From assembly GCA_035569495.1 (NCBI GenBank), contig DATMMX010000051.1, forward strand, positions 1 to 64,000: a DNA stretch of 64,000 nt. The letters are read 5' to 3'. The notes beneath the pieces were generated by a model. That model had not been told where the DNA came from and searched no databases. It saw only the letters and a list, made by a program, of their open reading frames with translations. Made by a program: the position numbers and the translations under genes. The DNA comes from DASRDZ01 sp035569495 (GTDB lineage Bacteria > Chloroflexota > Dormibacteria > Aeolococcales > Aeolococcaceae). Below, piece after piece: positions 51,547 through 60,053 of the stretch (the first letter of the stretch is position 1; each line of letters starts with the position of its first letter).

Positions 51547-52841
51547 TAGCGGCGCCCGGCCAGCGAGTCGGGCAGGTGCTGCTGGTCGACGATGCCGCCG
51601 TCGAAGTCGTGGGCATACCGGTAGCCGTCGCCGAAGCCCATCGACCGGCCCAGCCCGGTCGCCGCGTTGCGCAGGTGCAGCGGCACCGGCTGGTGCAGCG
51701 TCCTGCGCACGTCCTCGATGGCGGCACCGTAGGCGCGATACGCCGAGTTGCTCTTGGGCGCCACCGCCAGGTAGATCGCCGTCTCCGCCAGGGGCAGGAA
51801 CGCCTCCGGCATGCCGATGCTGTGCACCGCCTGCTGCGCCGCAACCGCCAGCGGCAGCGCGTGGGGATCGGCGAGCCCGACGTCCTCCGCCGCCGACAGA
51901 ACCAGCCGCCGGGCCACGAACATGGGGTCCTCGCCCGCTTCGAGCATGCGCGCCACCCAGTAGATGGCGGCGTCGGGATCGCTGCCGCGCACCGACTTGA
52001 TCATCGCCGAGATCAGCCAGTAGTGCTGGTCGCCGGCGCGGTCATAGAGCAGCGAGGGGTGTTGCATCGCGCCGTCGATCGCTTCGACGTCGACCACGCG
52101 CGCACCATCCGGCAGCGCGTGCGCGCCGTGCGCCGCCAGCTCCAGCGCGTCCAGGGCGACGCGCGCATCGCCGCCGCTCAACGAGATCAGTCGCGACTCC
52201 GCATCGCCGGTGAGCTGCACGTGCAGACGTCCCAGGCCGCGCTCCTCGTCCACGAGCGCGCGCCGCACCAACACACGCAGCTCGTCGTCGCCCAGCGCCT
52301 CCATGCGCACCACGCGGGCGCGCGAGAGCAGCGCCGCGTTGACCTCGAACGACGGATTCTCGGTCGTGGCGCCGAGCAGCCGCACCAGCCCGCTCTCGAC
52401 GTGGGGCAGGATGGCGTCCTGCTGCGCCTTGTTGAAGCGGTGGATCTCGTCGATGAAGAGCAGCGTCCGCCGCTGCATGCGCTGCCGCTCGCGCGCGCGT
52501 TCCACGATCTTGCGCAGGTCGGCGACGCCCGCGCTCACCGCGCTGACCGACTCGAACGCGCTGCGCGTCATGGTGGCGACGATGCGCGCCAGCGTCGTCT
52601 TGCCACTGCCCGGCGGACCCCAGAGGATCAGCGAGGGAAGCTGGTCGCTCTCCAGCGCTTGGCGCAAAACCGTCCCCGGGCCGACCGCGGCTTCGTGCCC
52701 GACGAACTCGTCCAGCGAGCGCGGCCGCATCCGCCACGACAACGGCGCGGTGGCGTCGGCGGGCGACTGCGCGGCGTCGACGGCGTCGAGGGGATCGGAG
52801 GACTCGCCGCCCGCGCCGAACAGTCCCTGCTGTGCGGTCAT
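51441..52841 (-). CDS. rarA: Replication-associated recombination ATPase RarA/MgsA
   Basis: 466-residue AAA+ clamp-loader-like protein that acts at stalled replication forks. PLSWRMRPRSLDEFVGHE, Walker A WGPPGSGKTTLA, Walker B LLFIDEIHRFNKAQQD, sensor 1 LLGATTENPSFEVN, and the C-terminal tetramerization region are typical. ATG at 52841 is chosen over 52862 because a TACCAT -10 lies seven bases before it. Confidence 0.93.
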   Translation of the reverse strand: MTAQQGLFGAGGESSDPLDAVDAAQSPADATAPLSWRMRPRSLDEFVGHEAAVGPGTVLRQALESDQLPSLILWGPPGSGKTTLARIVATMTRSAFESVSAVSAGVADLRKIVERARERQRMQRRTLLFIDEIHRFNKAQQDAILPHVESGLVRLLGATTENPSFEVNAALLSRARVVRMEALGDDELRVLVRRALVDEERGLGRLHVQLTGDAESRLISLSGGDARVALDALELAAHGAHALPDGARVVDVEAIDGAMQHPSLLYDRAGDQHYWLISAMIKSVRGSDPDAAIYWVARMLEAGEDPMFVARRLVLSAAEDVGLADPHALPLAVAAQQAVHSIGMPEAFLPLAETAIYLAVAPKSNSAYRAYGAAIEDVRRTLHQPVPLHLRNAATGLGRSMGFGDGYRYAHDFDGGIVDQQHLPDSLAGRRYYEPTDRGVEARMGERLRAMRDELARRRGSSSGHS

Positions 52842-52848
52842 GGCCGCG

Positions 52849-52854
52849 ATGGTA
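52849..52854 (-). promoter_or_regulatory. -10 box of rarA, leaderless spacing
   Basis: TACCAT on the minus strand, seven bases before the rarA ATG. Confidence 0.35.
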
Positions 52855-52872
52855 CGCGCCATCGCCGCGCGG

Positions 52873-53805
52873 TCAGGCCTGCTCGGCCGCCTCCGCCTCG
52901 GGCATGCCCGCGATCACCGAGCGCAGCGCCTGGGCCGCGCCGAGGATGCCCGCGGTCTCGATGGGCACCACCAGCTTGCTGTTGGGACTGTCGGCGAAGC
53001 GGGCCAGGGTGTCGAGCTGGAGGATGGCCACCAGGGTGGGATCGGGCGCCGCGGTCTTGATCGCGGTGTAGACGGTGTTGATCGCCTGGGCGCGACCCTC
53101 GGCTTCGAGAATGGCCGCCTGCCGCGCACCCTCGGCGCGCAGGATCTGCGCCTGCCTCTGGCCCTCGGCCTGCTTGATCGCCGCCTGCCGCTGCCCGTCG
53201 GCGACGTTGACCTGGCTCTGCTGCTGGCCCTCCGACTGCAGGATGGCGGCGCGCTTCTCCTGGTCGGCGGTCTTCTGCAGCGCCATCGCCTGGAGGATCT
53301 GCGCGGGCGGCGTGATGTCCACGATCTCGATGCGGTTGATCCTGATGCCCCACTTGTCGGTGACCGCCTCCATCTGCTCCTGCAGCACCGCGTTGATGCG
53401 CTCGCGCTGCGACAGCGCCTCGTCGAGCGTGAGCGAGCCGAAGACGGCACGCAGCGTGGTGCGCGAGAGCTGGTCGATGGCGACGAAGTAGTTGGAGACG
53501 CTGAACAGGGCCAGCTTGGGGTCGACCACCTGGCTGAAGATGGTGGCGTTGACGGTGACCGTGACGTTGTCGCGGGTGATCACCTCCTGCCGGTCACCGG
53601 TGCGCGGCGTCTCGCGGATGTCGACGCGCTGCAGTGCGTCGAAGAACGGTGCGATGAAGATCAGGCCGGGCTCGCGGATGGCGCGGAACTGCCCGAGTCG
53701 CTTGACCACGCCCACGTTTCCCTGCTGGATGACCCGGACAGACCTGGCCGCAACGATGACCACGATGACGGCGATGACGACGAGCGCGATGATCAGCGAG
53801 TCCAT
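52873..53805 (-). CDS. SPFH/band-7 membrane protein
   Basis: 310 residues. N-terminal membrane helix (LIIALVVIAVIVVIVAARSV), SPFH domain (VQQG-like VIQQGNVGVVKRLGQFRA; VNRI-like GIRINRIEIVDITPP) and a long Ala/Gln/Glu-rich coiled coil (QRQAQILRAEGARQAAILEA). Resembles stomatin-type proteins such as QmcA. Overlaps the NfeD-like gene by 13 bases, the standard NfeD/SPFH pair that organises membrane microdomains. GGAGGAG upstream of the ATG. Confidence 0.9.
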   Translation of the reverse strand: MDSLIIALVVIAVIVVIVAARSVRVIQQGNVGVVKRLGQFRAIREPGLIFIAPFFDALQRVDIRETPRTGDRQEVITRDNVTVTVNATIFSQVVDPKLALFSVSNYFVAIDQLSRTTLRAVFGSLTLDEALSQRERINAVLQEQMEAVTDKWGIRINRIEIVDITPPAQILQAMALQKTADQEKRAAILQSEGQQQSQVNVADGQRQAAIKQAEGQRQAQILRAEGARQAAILEAEGRAQAINTVYTAIKTAAPDPTLVAILQLDTLARFADSPNSKLVVPIETAGILGAAQALRSVIAGMPEAEAAEQA

Positions 53806-54239
53806 GACTCCTCCAGCGGGTGCACCACCAGCGTGGTGCCACGCACCGCGGCGACGGTGACGGCGCGATCGGGTTGCAGCGGTTCTCCGGCGTCGGTCAC
53901 CGCCAGCCACCGCTCTCCGGCGAGCAGCGCGTGCCCGGGATGGTGCTCGTCGCCGACCACGTCGACGGTGACGGCGCGCTGTCCCACCAGCCCCTGCACG
54001 CCGGGAAGGGCGATGACGCGGTGCGAGCGCAGGGCGCGCATCAGCGGTGGACGGCCGAGCAGGATGCCCAGCAGCGCCACCAGGACGAAGACCAGCACCT
54101 GCAGCCAGGTGTCGGCGCCGGCGCCCGCGGCGACGGCGGCGGCGAAGGAGCCCACGCCGAGGAACGCCGCGAAGAACACCAGGGTGATGATCTCGACGCC
54201 CAGCAGGATCCCGCCGGCGACCAGCCAGAAGATGATCAT
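53793..54239 (-). CDS. NfeD-like membrane protein
   Basis: 148 residues: two or three membrane helices then a C-terminal OB-fold (GQRAVTVDVVGDEHHPGHAL; GTTLVVHPLEE). Partner of the SPFH protein. A TATAGT -10 ends nine bases before the ATG, so the transcript is probably leaderless. Confidence 0.85.
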   Translation of the reverse strand: MIIFWLVAGGILLGVEIITLVFFAAFLGVGSFAAAVAAGAGADTWLQVLVFVLVALLGILLGRPPLMRALRSHRVIALPGVQGLVGQRAVTVDVVGDEHHPGHALLAGERWLAVTDAGEPLQPDRAVTVAAVRGTTLVVHPLEESWTR

Positions 54240-54248
54240 CTCGCCAGC

Positions 54249-54254
54249 ACTATA
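54249..54254 (-). promoter_or_regulatory. -10 box of nfeD-SPFH operon
   Basis: TATAGT on the minus strand, nine bases before the NfeD ATG. Confidence 0.4.
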
Positions 54255-54365
54255 CGGCGCACACACCCGCTTGGCCTTGTCAAGGCGCAGTGCGCACGGT
54301 ACCGTGGCGGCAGCCTCGCACCTCCTTCCCAGCCCACGCCACAGTCCGAGGAGAGCACTTCCCAC

Positions 54366-54833
54366 GTGACCGCCCCGCAGCCCAGCGTTGTCAGCGACGC
54401 CGACCGTGCGCTGGTGGGCGTCGACACCGAGCCCGGGTACCACCTGGTCGAGGCCGGCGCGGTGCGGCGCTTCTGCGAGGCCGTCGGGCTGACCGACCCG
54501 ATCTACGTCGACCCCGAGGCGGCCAACGCCGCGGGCTACCCGGAACGCCCGGTGCCGGCGGCGTTCTGGTGCGCGATCCAGGTGCCGGGCAGCGAGCTGC
54601 GCCGTCCCGAGCTGGGCGGCTTCGGCACCCGCAACATGAACGCGGGCACCGAGTTCGAATACCGCAAGCCCGCCTACGTCGGGCAGACGCTGGCCTGCAC
54701 CGCGCGCATCGGCGACATCCGCGAGCGCGCCGGCAGGGCCGGTCCGATGGTCATCACCGTACTGGAGTACACATGGCGCGACGAAGCCGGGGACGTGGTG
54801 ACAAAGGCCACGATGACGGGAGTGCGGCTCTAG
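54366..54833 (+). CDS. FAS1-like dehydratase subunit (HadA/MaoC-N type)
   Basis: 155 residues with a single hot-dog fold: GVDTEPGYHLVEAGAVRRFCEAVG, DPIYVDPEAANAAGYPERPVPAAF and EYRKPAYVGQTLACTARI. This is the non-catalytic partner type of split (R)-specific hydratases, as in mycobacterial HadA. GTG start. Followed after 17 bases by the catalytic subunit. Confidence 0.85.
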   Translation: MTAPQPSVVSDADRALVGVDTEPGYHLVEAGAVRRFCEAVGLTDPIYVDPEAANAAGYPERPVPAAFWCAIQVPGSELRRPELGGFGTRNMNAGTEFEYRKPAYVGQTLACTARIGDIRERAGRAGPMVITVLEYTWRDEAGDVVTKATMTGVRL

Positions 54834-54850
54834 CCGAGCGCCCGCCCGCC

Positions 54851-55282
54851 ATGCCGCCTCGCTGGGACGAGGTGCGGGTGGGCGACGCCATTCCCGAGCT
54901 GCAGCGGGTGGTGAGCACGCGCACCCTGGCCCAGTTCGCCGGCGCCACCGGCGACTTCTACGAGGTGCACTACGACCTGCCCTTCGCCCAGCAGGCGGGA
55001 CTTGCCGACGTCATCCTCCAGGGCTACCTGAAGAAGGCACTTCTGGCCGAGGCTGTCGTGAACTGGGCAGGCAGCCCGCAGCGGCTGCGCCGGCTGTCGG
55101 CGTCGTACCGCGGTGTCGACCTCGCCTCGCGGCCCTCGTCGCCGCGCAGCTTCACGGTGCGCGGCACGGTGTTGCGGGTGTGGGAGGAGGGCGGCGAGAA
55201 GCTGGTGGAGATCGGCTTGGAAGGCTGCGATCAGTCGGGCGCGGTGACCACGCCGGGCAGGGCGGTGGTGGCGCTGGGCTGA
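54851..55282 (+). CDS. MaoC-type dehydratase catalytic subunit (HadB-like)
   Basis: 143 residues. The hydratase-2 motif is FAGATGDFYEVHYDLPFAQQAG, carrying the catalytic Asp and His, followed by VILQGYLKKALLAEAV. Forms a heterodimer with the upstream protein; likely 3-hydroxyacyl-ACP or -CoA dehydration. The last 52 bases overlap the 3' end of the convergent membrane-reductase gene. Confidence 0.85.
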   Translation: MPPRWDEVRVGDAIPELQRVVSTRTLAQFAGATGDFYEVHYDLPFAQQAGLADVILQGYLKKALLAEAVVNWAGSPQRLRRLSASYRGVDLASRPSSPRSFTVRGTVLRVWEEGGEKLVEIGLEGCDQSGAVTTPGRAVVALG

Positions 55283-55815
55283 TCCTTCAGCCGTCCGGCG
55301 GCGAGGCGGACCAGGGCGAGGACGGCGAGCGCGCCCAGCGTGGCCCAGCCCAGCACGCTGATCCAGGTGCGGCTGAAGTCCGTCCCGGCGAGCTGGGCGT
55401 GGACCAGGAAGACGGCGAACATCGGGTAGGCGGCGCGGTGGACGACGCGGAAGGCGCGCGCGGACATGCGCCGGCGGAATGCGCTGGTGACGCCGACCAG
55501 GACGAGGATGAGCAGGCCGATCGTGCCGAGGCCGATGGGCACCTGCGCGTAGGGCGCGCGGAAGGGGACGGCGGCGTCGAGCGGGGTCAGCCGCGAGGTG
55601 CCGTCGAGGATCAGGGCGGTGACGTGGACGGCGACCAGCGGCACCCAGAACCAGCTCAGGAAGCTGTGCAGGGCGAGCACCGCGGGGCTGGTGGCCAGGC
55701 CGCCGAGGAGCTGGGTGCGCACCGCCATGCCGGTGACCAGCGCGGCGGCGAGCACGGCGAAGGCGGCCAGCGCGGCGGCGCGGGCGGCCTCCCAGAGGAC
55801 GAGGCCGGTGTTCAT
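55231..55815 (-). CDS. Ferric-reductase-like transmembrane protein
   Basis: 194 residues, about five membrane helices. Paired histidines on two helices (LHSFLSWFWVPLVAVHVTA; FRVVHRAAYPMFAVFLVHA) suggest haem b binding as in MsrQ/FRD proteins. Overlaps the apbE stop as ATGA. Probably passes electrons across the membrane to a flavoprotein made competent by ApbE. Confidence 0.75.
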   Translation of the reverse strand: MNTGLVLWEAARAAALAAFAVLAAALVTGMAVRTQLLGGLATSPAVLALHSFLSWFWVPLVAVHVTALILDGTSRLTPLDAAVPFRAPYAQVPIGLGTIGLLILVLVGVTSAFRRRMSARAFRVVHRAAYPMFAVFLVHAQLAGTDFSRTWISVLGWATLGALAVLALVRLAAGRLKDQPSATTALPGVVTAPD

Positions 55816-56684
55816 GCCGGTCCTGACCGCAACTCGCGGTCGCCGTCGCTGCGCAGCGACCAGTGGGCGGCGCCGTGCTCGGCGAGCCAGCGCGGGGCGT
55901 CGCAGGTGCCGAGCAGGATGGCCGCCTTGCCGAGCGCCTCGGCGGTGGCCGCGTCGGCGGCGACGACGCTGGCTTCGAGCACGTCGGTCTGCGAGGGCCG
56001 GCCGCTGCGCGGGTCGATGAGGTGGTGGCCGGTCGCCCAGCGCCGCGCGGTGGTGCCGCTGGTGGCGACGCCGCCGCTGCGCAGGGCGACCGCCCAGCGA
56101 TCGCACAGGCCGACCGTCCAGCCGCCGCCCTCGGGCCCGTCGCCCTGGACGGCGACGTCGCCGCCGAGGTTGACGGCGGCGTTGTCGAGGCGCTCGGCGA
56201 GCCGGTCGGCGAGCCAGCCCTTGCCGACGCCGCCGAGGTCGACGGCGCAGCCGGGGGCGAGGCGGGCCCAGCCGTCGCCGACGTCGAGCACGTCGGGCAG
56301 CGCGGGGGCAGGACCTGTGGCGACGGTCGCGCGCGCCGTCGTCGCGTCGCGGCGCAGCTTCTCGATGCTGCGGTCGTACCCCGCGGCGAGCAGAGACGGC
56401 AGCACCGCGGCGTTGACCAGGCCGCCGGTGAGCGCATGGGCGTCGAGGCAGGTGCGCAGCAGCTCCTCCAGCAGCGGCGACACCGCGACGCGCGCGCCCG
56501 CGGCGGCGTTGAAGCGGCTCAGCTCGCTGTCGGGACGGAAGCGGGTCAGCCGCGCCTCGAAGGCGTACACCTCGGCGACGCACGCGGACACGTCGTCGAG
56601 CGGCGTGGCGACGGCGTGGATCGAGCAGCGCGACCCGCCGAAGGCGGTGAAGCTGCGCGAGTCGAGACGCGGCGTGGTGATCAT
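55812..56684 (-). CDS. apbE: FAD:protein FMN transferase
   Basis: 290 residues. ApbE attaches FMN to threonine of exported or membrane flavoproteins. Conserved patches: RFRPDSELSRFNAA, VDLGGVGKGWLADRLAE, NLGGDVAVQG, HHLIDPRSGRPSQ and VVAADAATAEALGKAA. No signal peptide is evident. Between a small secreted protein and a ferric-reductase-like gene, with ATGA overlaps at both ends. Confidence 0.88.
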   Translation of the reverse strand: MITTPRLDSRSFTAFGGSRCSIHAVATPLDDVSACVAEVYAFEARLTRFRPDSELSRFNAAAGARVAVSPLLEELLRTCLDAHALTGGLVNAAVLPSLLAAGYDRSIEKLRRDATTARATVATGPAPALPDVLDVGDGWARLAPGCAVDLGGVGKGWLADRLAERLDNAAVNLGGDVAVQGDGPEGGGWTVGLCDRWAVALRSGGVATSGTTARRWATGHHLIDPRSGRPSQTDVLEASVVAADAATAEALGKAAILLGTCDAPRWLAEHGAAHWSLRSDGDRELRSGPA

Positions 56685-57163
56685 GAGACGTAGGAGTTGG
56701 TGATCGGCGCGGTGCTGGGCGCGGCGGAGACCACGTCGGGTTGGATCATCGGCTCGGGTTGAGCACCGCCGCAGGCGGCCGCGGGCGCGGGGGCGGCGGG
56801 GGCGCGGCGCATCAGCGCGGTGACCTGCTGGCGCTGGTCGGCGGTCAGCCCGCGCAGGATCGCCTGCCGGGCGGCCGCGGTGGTGGCGGCACGAAGCTGC
56901 TGCAGCACCGGCACTAGCGAGGGATCGACGGGAGTTTGGGCCGCTCCTGGCACATTCACCGGGCACGGTGTGGGCGACGCCCTGGGAGTCGGAGTGGATC
57001 GGTCCACGGCGACCGCCGTGTCGACCGGCGGGGTCAGCGGCGCGCCGCCGGGCTTGGGGCTGGCCGCCACCGCCGCGCCGGCGCCGACGCACGCGACAAC
57101 CCCGCCGACCGCCCCGGCGATGCGCATGTGCGACGCGCCGAGGCGCCGCGCCATCCGTCGCAT
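56681..57163 (-). CDS. Secreted Ala/Pro-rich small protein
   Basis: 160 residues. Signal peptide (AGAVGGVVACVGAGAAVAA), Pro/Thr-rich spacer and a short helical part (LRAATTAAARQAILRGLTAD) resembling a haem-/metal-sensor or Spy-like helix, though this is weak. Co-transcribed with DUF1501 and apbE genes. Function unknown; might be the flavinylated or redox substrate, but no ApbE target motif was identified. Confidence 0.6.
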   Translation of the reverse strand: MRRMARRLGASHMRIAGAVGGVVACVGAGAAVAASPKPGGAPLTPPVDTAVAVDRSTPTPRASPTPCPVNVPGAAQTPVDPSLVPVLQQLRAATTAAARQAILRGLTADQRQQVTALMRRAPAAPAPAAACGGAQPEPMIQPDVVSAAPSTAPITNSYVS

Positions 57164-57168
57164 CGGGG

Positions 57169-58398
57169 TCAGGCCTGCAGCAGCGGCAGCGTCGGGAAGC
57201 TGCCGCCCAAGACCGACTGCGCGTCGCCGCCCAGCCAGTCGCCGATCATCGCCTGGTACACGCTGCGGAAGTCGACGGTGTGCTTGAGGTTGCCGTTGTC
57301 CAGGTCGGTCAGTGACGGCGCGGCGCCGTACAGCCCGCCCCTGACCCGCTTGCCGACCACGAACACCGGCGCGGCGCTGCCGTGGTCGGTGCCCTTGCTG
57401 CCGTTCTCGCGCACCCGCCGCCCGAACTCCGACCAGGTCATCAGCACCACGCGGTCGGCGGCGCCGTGGGCGTCGAGGTCCTGCATGAAGGCGCTGACCG
57501 CCCGGTCCACGTCGGTGAGCAGCGCGGTCTGGCGCACGTCCTCGTCCTGGTGGGTGTCGAAGCCGCCGAGCACGACGTGGCAGACCTTGACGCCCGGCTG
57601 GGTGACGATCATCTGCGCAGTGAGCTGCAGCGACGACGCGATGCTGTTCTTCGACCCGTACACCGTGGCCGTGTTGGAGTACGCCGCCGCGGGCGTGTAG
57701 CCGCCAGCGTTCTTCAGCGCCGCGATCCCCGCCTCGGCGGTGGCCAGCCCCTGGTCGAAGAGCGCGCCGTAGATCCCCGGCGTGCGTTTGTAGAGCGCGG
57801 GCGCCGCCGCCTGGCGCGCCGCGCCGCCCTGCACGTCGTAGGCCTTGATGGTGTCGATGACGCTGACCCTGGCGCCCTGGGCGCGCAGCTCGGCGGGAGT
57901 GCTCGCCTGTCCCAGCGCGCAGGCGGCGAGCGCGTTGGCCGAGGCGTCGCGCTGCGCCGCCATCAGCTTGCCCAGCCAGCCGTCGGTGGCGCGCCGCTGC
58001 GGGTCGGCGTACTCCCAGACCTGCAGCGCCTCGAAGTGCGAGTAGGTGGGATTGTCGTAGCCCGCGCCCTGCACCACCGCAACGCGCCCGGCGTCGTACA
58101 GGGACTTGAGGCCCACGAGCGCCGGGTTGAGGCCAACATTGGCGTCGAGGTGGAGCACCTTGTCCGGCGCGACGCCGATGGTGGGTCGCGCGTCGTGGTA
58201 CGCGGAGTCGGCATACGGGACCACGGTGTTGAGCCCGTCGTTGCCGCCGCCCATCTGCAGCACCACCAGCACGCGGTCGTTGTGCACGCCGTCATTGGTG
58301 GCGGCGAGCACGCCCCTCGCTAGCACCGGGGGCACCACCAGGCCGGCGCCGGTGGCGAGCAGGCCGCTGGCCAGGAAGTCGCGTCGTGTCAGGGTCAT
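57169..58398 (-). CDS. DUF1501 protein, Tat-exported
   Basis: 409 residues of the sulfatase/alkaline-phosphatase-like DUF1501 family. The Tat signal is LTRRDFLASGLLATG. Family patches: LVVLQMGGGNDGLNTVVPY, HVVLGGFDTHQDE and VLMTWSEFGRRVRENGSKGTDHG. Almost always paired with DUF1800 as here (12 bases apart). Role unknown; exported hydrolase-like. Confidence 0.88.
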   Translation of the reverse strand: MTLTRRDFLASGLLATGAGLVVPPVLARGVLAATNDGVHNDRVLVVLQMGGGNDGLNTVVPYADSAYHDARPTIGVAPDKVLHLDANVGLNPALVGLKSLYDAGRVAVVQGAGYDNPTYSHFEALQVWEYADPQRRATDGWLGKLMAAQRDASANALAACALGQASTPAELRAQGARVSVIDTIKAYDVQGGAARQAAAPALYKRTPGIYGALFDQGLATAEAGIAALKNAGGYTPAAAYSNTATVYGSKNSIASSLQLTAQMIVTQPGVKVCHVVLGGFDTHQDEDVRQTALLTDVDRAVSAFMQDLDAHGAADRVVLMTWSEFGRRVRENGSKGTDHGSAAPVFVVGKRVRGGLYGAAPSLTDLDNGNLKHTVDFRSVYQAMIGDWLGGDAQSVLGGSFPTLPLLQA

Positions 58399-58410
58399 CG
58401 CAGTTGCTGC

Positions 58411-59892
58411 CTACTTGAGGTGAAACTCGGGGCTGGCCAGCAGGGCGTACCAGCGGTCGGTGTCGGTGACGGCGTGGTTGAGCACGTCCGCGGTGTCGGG
58501 CCCGACCACGCCGTCGAGCTGGGCGTGCACCGCGGTGCGCACGTCAGGCAGCGCGGCGCCGCGCGCCGACACCGCGGTCTGGGCGAAGTTGACCCGGGCC
58601 AGCCAGGAGCTCGACGACACCCAGCCGCCGTTGACCGGCCAGCCGGCCACGGTGGGCATGTCGTAGAGCACCTGGTCCATGCCCCCGCCCGCGTTGACCG
58701 CCTGCAGGGCGAGGTCGGGCCGCTGCAGCGCGCGCATCGTCGCCACCGTGTAGTCGACGGGCGAGCGCACCAGCGAGCGGTAGTTGGACGGGTCGGTGAA
58801 CTCGCTGCTGGTGAAGATGGCGCGCAGCAGCGTCTTGACGTCGTACTTGGAGTTGCGGAACTGCGTCGCCACGCGGGTCACCAGGTCCTTGCTCGGCGAC
58901 GGAGTGGCGAAGTACACCAGCGCCTTGGTGGCGATGAACGGCGCGCAGGCGCTCTGCGCGAGCAGCGTGTCGACCACCTGGTCGGGGCCGAGGTTGCCGG
59001 TGCGACCGAGGTAGGTCTTGCTGCCGCCGTCGTGGACGCGGGGCTGGAGCTGGCCGGCGAAGTGCGCACCGGTGTCGACCAGCTGGGCGAGCTGCTGCGC
59101 GTACTCCTTGACGGTCATGCCGTTGCGCTTCGGCAGCGGGACCGGCGCGCCACTGCTGTCGACCAGCGCGATGCGGATGCCGCTGAGCGCGCGTGCACCC
59201 TCGCGCACGTCCTGCTCGCCGTAGTTGCCCGCGCCCAGTGTGTACAGCTCCATCACCTCTCGCGCGAAGTTCTCGTTGGGCGCGGCGGCGCTGCTCTTGT
59301 CGAGGTCGAGGTAGCGGATCATCAGCGGGTCGTAGACCACGCCGAGCAGCAGCGTGCGCAGGTCGGAGGTGCCGAGGCGGCGGTAGAGCTGGTTCTGCTG
59401 ATACACCAGGGGGAGGCCGTTGGCCTTGCGGTAGTCGCTGGTGAAGTGGCCGTGCCAGAACAGGGTCATGCGCTCGGGAAGCTGCGCGGTGGTGGTGGCC
59501 ATGTGCGCCTGCCACCAGCGCGACACCATGCGGTAGTCGAAGCGCTGGGCGGCCGGCAGGTCCTGGGGCGGCTGCGGCGCGGTGCTGACCAGCTTGTCGA
59601 CCAGGTCCGTGTAGGAGAGCTTGGCCGCGTCGTCCAGGTCCTGTTGCGTGTAGCCGAAGCCGGCGCGGCGGAGCAGGTGGGCGGCCAGCGGGCGGGCGTC
59701 GCGCAGCGGGCTGGCCCAGGCGCCGTTGCTGCCCGCGGCCGAGGCGGCGGCGGTGGGGGCGAGGCTCTGGCCGCCGCCCCAGGGATGGAGGGTGACCAGC
59801 CGCAGCCCGGCCGCGCCCGCCGCGCCGCCGGCCGCGAGGCCGAGCGCCTGGCGCCGGGTGAGGCGGAGCCGCAGCGGAGAGGTGGTGCTCAT
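58411..59892 (-). CDS. DUF1800 protein, Tat-exported
   Basis: 493 residues. Tat signal LTRRQALGLAAGGAAG. DUF1800 patches: HLLRRAGFGYTQQDL, MTLFWHGHFTSDYRK, NENFAREVMELYTLG and SSEFTDPSNYRSLVRSPVD. First gene of a five-gene minus-strand operon ending in the ferric-reductase-like protein. Confidence 0.9.
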   Translation of the reverse strand: MSTTSPLRLRLTRRQALGLAAGGAAGAAGLRLVTLHPWGGGQSLAPTAAASAAGSNGAWASPLRDARPLAAHLLRRAGFGYTQQDLDDAAKLSYTDLVDKLVSTAPQPPQDLPAAQRFDYRMVSRWWQAHMATTTAQLPERMTLFWHGHFTSDYRKANGLPLVYQQNQLYRRLGTSDLRTLLLGVVYDPLMIRYLDLDKSSAAAPNENFAREVMELYTLGAGNYGEQDVREGARALSGIRIALVDSSGAPVPLPKRNGMTVKEYAQQLAQLVDTGAHFAGQLQPRVHDGGSKTYLGRTGNLGPDQVVDTLLAQSACAPFIATKALVYFATPSPSKDLVTRVATQFRNSKYDVKTLLRAIFTSSEFTDPSNYRSLVRSPVDYTVATMRALQRPDLALQAVNAGGGMDQVLYDMPTVAGWPVNGGWVSSSSWLARVNFAQTAVSARGAALPDVRTAVHAQLDGVVGPDTADVLNHAVTDTDRWYALLASPEFHLK

Positions 59893-60053
59893 GTGCCGCG
59901 AGTCTGCGGCGGCTGTCTGAGAAAAACCCGGGGCCGCGACGCTTCGTTGCCGCTTCTCAGGCTTTTCTCAGCCCGGCCAGAGGTTGGAGCTTCGAGGCCT
60001 GGCTCGCCGCGCTGCTCCCGGCACCCGCGTTCTGAGCGCCACAATGGCCTGCC

